From assembly GCF_019880225.1 (NCBI RefSeq), contig NZ_CP082284.1:1-64000 (forward strand): a DNA stretch of 64,000 nucleotides. The letters run 5' to 3'. The DNA is from Halobaculum rubrum. Lineage in GTDB: Archaea; Halobacteriota; Halobacteria; Halobacteriales; Haloferacaceae. Under the pieces are notes generated by a model. That model searched no databases. It worked only from the letters and a program-made list of their open reading frames with translations, and was not told the DNA's origin. This document shows positions 60,111-64,000 of the stretch, one piece after another. The translations under genes were made by a program, and so were the position numbers. The first letter of the stretch is position 1. Each line of letters opens with the position of its first letter.

Positions 60111-60866
60111 TCACCCTTCCAACTCCACCGAGACGGTGGTCTGTTGGACGAGCACGCTGTCTACCTCGAACCGGTAGGTGACCTCCCCGTCGTCGGGGTC
60201 GCTGTCGACGGCCGTGAACCCCTCGGCCTCGAAGTAGCGCTTCCAGGCGTCCGCCCGTGGCGACGCGACAGTGACGGTCACCGTCACGTCGTCGCCAGCG
60301 CCGGAAGCGAGTTCATCCGCGACGCCCCGCCCCGTCACCTGCCCGCGGATCAACACGGTCGAGCTCCCGGCGAACGCGACGCGATCGCCCGTCCGGTCGG
60401 TGACGACCAGCGGGATCAACGCGTGCCCGTCGTCGATCACCCACCCCGGAGTCGAGCGCATGAACGCGGCCTCGCCGTCCTGGCGGAGTACCGCGCCGTG
60501 TGCGGAAACGATAGTCGTGTCGCCCTGGCTGTACGTGATCGGCGTGCTCTCGCCGGCGACGGTGAAGTTCGCCCCCTCGACGGCGTCCGTCGTCGTCGCG
60601 TTCACCGTGATCGTCGTGGACCCGTTCACCGCGAGGCGTCCGCCGTTGAGCTTGATCTCGGTGGCCCGGCTCGGCGCGCCCTCGCGCGCGAGGTCGTCGA
60701 GGTTGTCGTCGAGCACGTCGAAGGCCCGCTCCATGTTCTCGAGCTGTTCGTCCGTCCGGAACTCCTCCAGCGCGGGATAGCCCGCGGCGTACACGGTCCC
60801 GACGGTGAGCACGATCAGTGAGAACACCAGCACGAACCCGAGCGCGTCGCTTTGTGCCCGACTCAC
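60111..60866 (-). CDS. Pilin-like exported protein (DUF7289-like)
   Basis: The 251-residue protein opens MSRAQSDALGFVLVFSLIVL, a class III pilin-like signal and assembly helix, then a mostly beta extracellular part with several Asn-x-Ser/Thr. ADAWKRYFEAEGFTAV resembles YDAWGRFFEQRTSGEV of the protein at 58647, so the two are probably related. The GTG at 60866 overlaps the stop of the upstream gene. It is the last gene of the minus-strand pil operon. Confidence 0.72.
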   Translation of the reverse strand: MSRAQSDALGFVLVFSLIVLTVGTVYAAGYPALEEFRTDEQLENMERAFDVLDDNLDDLAREGAPSRATEIKLNGGRLAVNGSTTITVNATTTDAVEGANFTVAGESTPITYSQGDTTIVSAHGAVLRQDGEAAFMRSTPGWVIDDGHALIPLVVTDRTGDRVAFAGSSTVLIRGQVTGRGVADELASGAGDDVTVTVTVASPRADAWKRYFEAEGFTAVDSDPDDGEVTYRFEVDSVLVQQTTVSVELEG

Positions 60867-61363
60867 GCGCCGCGCACCTCCAGTTGGCCGCCGCTGTACA
60901 CGATCGCCACGTCGCCGCCAGACACCGTCGCGTCGGCGACGGGCGTGCGCGTCGCGGTCCCCACAGCGACCGAGACCCTCGTGCCGGTCGCGGTCAGTTC
61001 GATCGTCGTCGGCGGGCCGGACCGTACCGCGATCGAGTAGGTGCTGCCGGCGATGGTCTCCGGGTACGAGCCCCGAACGCTCACCTCGCTCCCGCCGGCG
61101 GCGACGAGACGGTCGGCCGCCATCAGCCGCGCCGAGAGCTGCTGGCCGACCACCTCCATCGCCTCGCGCGTCGTGTCCTCGCGCTGGCTCTCAACGGCGC
61201 CGCCGGCGGCGACGAGCAGGCCGCTGATCAACAGCGCCGTGATGCCGAGCGTCAACACGTACGACAGCGCGGTCGCCGTACCGCGATCGCGACGGGGCCG
61301 GGACGGCTTCGACGCCCGCCCGACCGGCGGCGAACCGTCGTGCGAGCGAGGCGGGTCAGTCAT
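60863..61363 (-). CDS. Pilin-like exported protein (DUF7266-like)
   Basis: The 166-residue protein has a basic N-terminus ending in RPRRDRGTATALSYVLTLGI and a membrane helix (residues 32-55), then a beta-rich domain (GSEVSVRGSYPETIAGSTYS). The fold and size fit the small pilin-like proteins of haloarchaeal pil loci. The ATG at 61363 overlaps the stop of its upstream neighbour by 8 nt. The exact family number is uncertain. Confidence 0.72.
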   Translation of the reverse strand: MTDPPRSHDGSPPVGRASKPSRPRRDRGTATALSYVLTLGITALLISGLLVAAGGAVESQREDTTREAMEVVGQQLSARLMAADRLVAAGGSEVSVRGSYPETIAGSTYSIAVRSGPPTTIELTATGTRVSVAVGTATRTPVADATVSGGDVAIVYSGGQLEVRGA

Positions 61364-62423
61364 CGCGTTCCCCCGGCGCGACGCGGACAGTCTCCGCATA
61401 GGTCACCTCGCTGGTCTGGTACCGAATCGGTACCTCGACGGCGTAGACGGCGGGGACAGCGTACGGCTCGTCCGCCGACGGTGGTGCCGTCACGTTCCCC
61501 GTAGAAACCGAACCGGCCCCGGCCGTCCGGATCGTCAGGTCGTAGCCGCCGGCCGCGCGGTCGCCGTTGCGAACGAGCACGTCGTACCCGTCGGTCGTCC
61601 CGCTCTCGGCCACGGCGCCGCCGAACGCCAGCCCGGGGCAGTCGACGCCCCCGAGCGTTCCTCCGGTGAAGTCGACGGTCGCGTTCGACGCCGACACCGA
61701 GCAGACCTCGGTCGTCGCCGACACCGGCTCGCCCGCGGGTTTGACGCCGACGGCGATCGCTCCGCTGCTGTGTTCGTACACGTACGCGTGCCACGCCGCG
61801 CTCCCGTTGGTCACGACGACGTGGAAGGCGCCGTCGGGGTCGCTCGCGGAGGCCGGCTCCAGCGAGGTGTTCGTCACGACGGCGACGAACGCGCGCGTCG
61901 CATCCCCGTCGGTGGCGTTCTCGAGATCGGTCGCGACCGTCCAGTTCGCGTCGCCGCCGGCGTTCGTGAACTGCCGCGGGTCGCTTGCGGTGCCGTTCTG
62001 GCGCACCAACGAGCCGTTGGTGTAGGTCGCGGCAGTGACATCCGCGCGCGCGCTGGCGGCGCTCCGGCCGGCAATGTCTCGCAGCTGTGAGTCGAGGGCG
62101 TCGAGTCCGGCAGTGACGTTCTTCTCCAGCGTGGTCCGATCGACGTACTCCGCGGCGTTCTCGCGGTCGATGATCCCGCCGGCGCCGTCGACGATCGAGG
62201 CGCGGTACCCGAGAACCTCTCGCTCGCCGACGCCGTTGTCGCGGGTCGCGAGGTTCTCCGTAAAGATCGCGGTGTTCGCGAGCAGCACCAACGCGACGAG
62301 GACGACCGCGAGCGCGAACCCCGCGACGAGCACGAGTTGTCCGCGGTCGCTGCCGTCGCCGCCACGGGCCGGATGGTCGGCTGCGTGACCGTTCTCGGGG
62401 CTGTCCGTAGTCAACTCGTCCAT
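61356..62423 (-). CDS. Pilin-like exported protein of the pil operon
   Basis: The 355-residue protein has a disordered start, then GSDRGQLVLVAGFALAVVLV (class III-type signal and helix near 25-44) and a long extracellular region rich in Asn-x-Ser/Thr. Two Cys (EVCSVSASN and GGVDCPGLAF) could form a disulphide. The ATG at 62423 makes a TGATG overlap with the previous stop; an ATG at 62435 would add four residues and overlap by 13 nt. Function is unknown beyond pilus association. Confidence 0.72.
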   Translation of the reverse strand: MDELTTDSPENGHAADHPARGGDGSDRGQLVLVAGFALAVVLVALVLLANTAIFTENLATRDNGVGEREVLGYRASIVDGAGGIIDRENAAEYVDRTTLEKNVTAGLDALDSQLRDIAGRSAASARADVTAATYTNGSLVRQNGTASDPRQFTNAGGDANWTVATDLENATDGDATRAFVAVVTNTSLEPASASDPDGAFHVVVTNGSAAWHAYVYEHSSGAIAVGVKPAGEPVSATTEVCSVSASNATVDFTGGTLGGVDCPGLAFGGAVAESGTTDGYDVLVRNGDRAAGGYDLTIRTAGAGSVSTGNVTAPPSADEPYAVPAVYAVEVPIRYQTSEVTYAETVRVAPGERDD

Positions 62424-63004
62424 CAGATCCGCCATACGACGATGCGCACCTCCATGACGCCGTACAGCGGCCCGTCGGCCGTGTCCTCCACGTAGAACTC
62501 ACGGTCCGGATCGGCACCGATCTCCGCGAGGGTTCCGGACCCGTCGCCCAGGCGGTCGTCATCGAACAGTACCACCGTCCGGGTCGCGGCGACGGCGTTG
62601 TCGCTGGGCGACCCCATGTACACCATCCGCGTTCGACCGCGACCGCCGGCGGTTCGATAGCTGACCTCGACGTTGAACGCGATCCGCTCGGCGCCGAACG
62701 TCTCGTTCAGCGTCGCCCCGAACGCGGTGGACGGGCCGCCACCGGTGTACACGCTGTCAGATCCCGAGCCGATGAACCGCTCTCCGGTCGCGTTCCAGTG
62801 TAGCAGCGTCGGCGCGAGCGTCCCGTTCGCCTCCGCGGCCGCCAGGGTCCCCTCGGCGACGGCCGCCTGCTGATTCTCGATGTGCTGGTTCGACGTACTC
62901 GCGGTCAGCGGGGTCACCGCCGTCGCCTGTAGCGCGAAGAGGACGCCGCTCAACAGGATGATCGCGGCCGCGAACCCCTCGAGCGTGTGTGCCTGCGCGC
63001 GCAT
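62423..63004 (-). CDS. Pilin-like exported protein of the pil operon
   Basis: The 193-residue protein opens MRAQAHTLEGFAAAIILLSG: a short leader with Arg-Ala-Gln before a hydrophobic helix. The outside part contains SNQHIENQQAAVAEGTLAAA and a beta domain (NVEVSYRTAGGRGRTRMVYM). The ATG at 63004 follows the previous stop by 2 nt; an in-frame GTG at 63013 is possible. The segment N-Q-x-x-A-V-A resembles pilin core helices. Confidence 0.72.
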   Translation of the reverse strand: MRAQAHTLEGFAAAIILLSGVLFALQATAVTPLTASTSNQHIENQQAAVAEGTLAAAEANGTLAPTLLHWNATGERFIGSGSDSVYTGGGPSTAFGATLNETFGAERIAFNVEVSYRTAGGRGRTRMVYMGSPSDNAVAATRTVVLFDDDRLGDGSGTLAEIGADPDREFYVEDTADGPLYGVMEVRIVVWRI

Positions 63005-63006
63005 GG

Positions 63007-63567
63007 TCACCACACCCTCACGATCACCGTCGCGTCCGACCCGTCGAGCAGGACCGCCCGACGAGCGGTCGACACGCCCGCCCCGCGCGGCGGAGCCGGT
63101 CCGGCCGCGAGCGGAACCGCATCCGCGCCGTCCCCGAGCACCCGGATACCGCCGTCACTGACGACGGTCACGTTCGCCGTCCGATCCGGCGAGACGATCC
63201 CGAGCGCGCCCCGGAGATCGCTTGCGTCGGTCTCGTACCGGCAGTCGGTGTCGACGGCCTCGTCGGTATCGAAGAATCCCGCGGTACAGTCGGCGTCGAG
63301 GACGGACGGACGCGCGGGGTCGGCGACCAGCAGATCGTTGGCGATCCGGTCCGCAGAGCGGTCGGCGACCACCACCGCGTCGGTCGCATCGCTCGTGAAC
63401 GGCGCCGTGAGCGAGGGAGCGAACGCGAACACGAACGCGACGACCAGCAGAAACACGCTCACGCCGACGGCGTAGTCGATGGTCGTCTGCCCGCGGTCGC
63501 GGGCACGGGTGCGCTCGACGCCGCTGCCGGCGGCGGGGTCCGTCGCCGGATATCCGTCGTCGCTCAC
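63007..63567 (-). CDS. Pilin-like exported protein of the pil operon
   Basis: The 186-residue protein has a class III-type start, DRGQTTIDYAVGVSVFLLVV (near 24-43), and continues with ADRSADRIANDLLVADPARP. It has two Cys in DADCTAGFF and VDTDCRYET, which probably pair outside the cell. A C-terminal beta domain ends TVIVRVW. The GTG at 63567 overlaps the PilC stop (GTGA), which shows direct coupling to the pilus motor gene. Confidence 0.74.
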   Translation of the reverse strand: MSDDGYPATDPAAGSGVERTRARDRGQTTIDYAVGVSVFLLVVAFVFAFAPSLTAPFTSDATDAVVVADRSADRIANDLLVADPARPSVLDADCTAGFFDTDEAVDTDCRYETDASDLRGALGIVSPDRTANVTVVSDGGIRVLGDGADAVPLAAGPAPPRGAGVSTARRAVLLDGSDATVIVRVW

Positions 63568-64000
63568 GCCACCACCACCCACACACCCAGCGCGACGGTG
63601 AGCAACACGACCACGTACTTCATCCCGGAAATGATGTCGGCGCTGCGGATGTACCCCGCGATGACCCCCGACAGCACCGCCTGTATCGTCACCGCGTGGA
63701 AGAACAGCACCGACAGGCGGTCGACGTCGACGTTGCCGCCGAACCCGCCCGAGCCGAGTCCGCCGCCCCCGCCGGTCGCGGCGCCGCCCCCGCTCGCCTG
63801 TGTGGTCAGTCCCGCGAGGATGTCGAGGAACCGGAGCTTCAGGATCGCCATCACCGCCAGCAGCGTGAGGTACGTCATCAGGATGATCGCCACCTGCATC
63901 CGGGTCCGGGAGATCCGCTCGCGCTCGATGTCGTCCTGGTTCTCCGAGGCCTGGGCGGCCGTCGTCAGGACGTCGGTGATCTGGCTGGACGCCTGCTGCG
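63564..64000 (-). CDS. pilC: Type II/IV secretion system membrane protein PilC (5' end beyond the window)
   Basis: This is the C-terminal end of a PilC/TadC-type inner membrane platform protein, which anchors the pilus ATPase PilB and drives assembly. About 145 residues are visible. QITDVLTTAAQASENQDDIE, then ERERISRTRMQVAIILMTYL and three more hydrophobic segments separated by a Gly-rich linker fit the end of the family (SVLFFHAVTIQAVLSGVIAG is typical). The frame is open to the end of the window. It leads an operon of five pilin-like genes. Confidence 0.85.
   Translation of the reverse strand, partial: QQASSQITDVLTTAAQASENQDDIERERISRTRMQVAIILMTYLTLLAVMAILKLRFLDILAGLTTQASGGGAATGGGGGLGSGGFGGNVDVDRLSVLFFHAVTIQAVLSGVIAGYIRSADIISGMKYVVVLLTVALGVWVVVA

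Overview
The window is a high-G+C archaeal chromosome segment, almost certainly from a halophilic archaeon (class Halobacteria; Haloferacales is my best guess, not proven). The evidence is: very acidic proteins; archaeal ribosomal proteins (S3ae, S15, S17e, S28e, L7Ae, L21e, L24e); RpoF; a KEOPS Pcc1 subunit; F420 biosynthesis (CofD); a TrmB-type sugar regulator; halocyanin; many leaderless genes with a TTTAT-like box about 25-30 nt before the start codon; and a haloarchaeal type IV pilus locus.

Layout. 0-9.5 kb: cdc48, Mrp/Nbp35 and moaA, then the conserved archaeal run rpl21e-rpoF-DUF655-ksgA-(mscS)-hemK2. 9.5-15.7 kb: a two-protein methionine synthase, an enoyl-CoA hydratase, and ribose-1,5-bisphosphate isomerase coupled to a PfkB kinase (nucleoside ribose breakdown). 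15.7-19.6 kb: a propionyl/acetyl-CoA carboxylase locus (pccB, pccX, pccA). 19.6-24.9 kb: DUF63, S17e, and a tightly overlapping operon cofD, Dus-like, CitG-like, DUF447. 25-26.3 kb: L7Ae-S28e-L24e-Ndk, with a structured leader that can be drawn as a kink-turn-like motif. 26.5-37.8 kb: metabolic and regulatory genes (cyclase, TmcA, BKACE, MaoC-like, amidohydrolase, two HD phosphohydrolase paralogues, Lrp, inositol monophosphatase). 37.8-39.2 kb: a tRNA-Leu(CAA) gene surrounded by repeated fragments of itself, next to a low-G+C patch with two orphan two-helix membrane proteins. 39.2-57.3 kb: peptidases, TrmB, PAC2, MscS proteins, dodecin, HisD, PssA, halocyanin, and the S15-RecJ-like-Pcc1-S3ae operon. 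57.5-64 kb: tRNA-Ala(GGC), a type IV pilin, and two opposed groups of pilin-like genes leading to PilC, which runs off the end.

Connections. Palindromes of the form TACT-N7-GAGTA, the motif described for Halobacterium TrmB, occur before trmB itself, before pccA and before an 83-residue orphan, which suggests a small local carbon-control regulon. Overlapping stop/start codons (ATGA or GTGA) show tight co-expression in metE1-metE2, R15P isomerase-kinase, cofD-DUF447, rpl24e-ndk, BKACE-Cys protein, amidohydrolase-HD, S3ae-Pcc1-RecJ-like and most of the pilus cluster. No CRISPR array, rRNA operon, transposase or integrase gene was seen.
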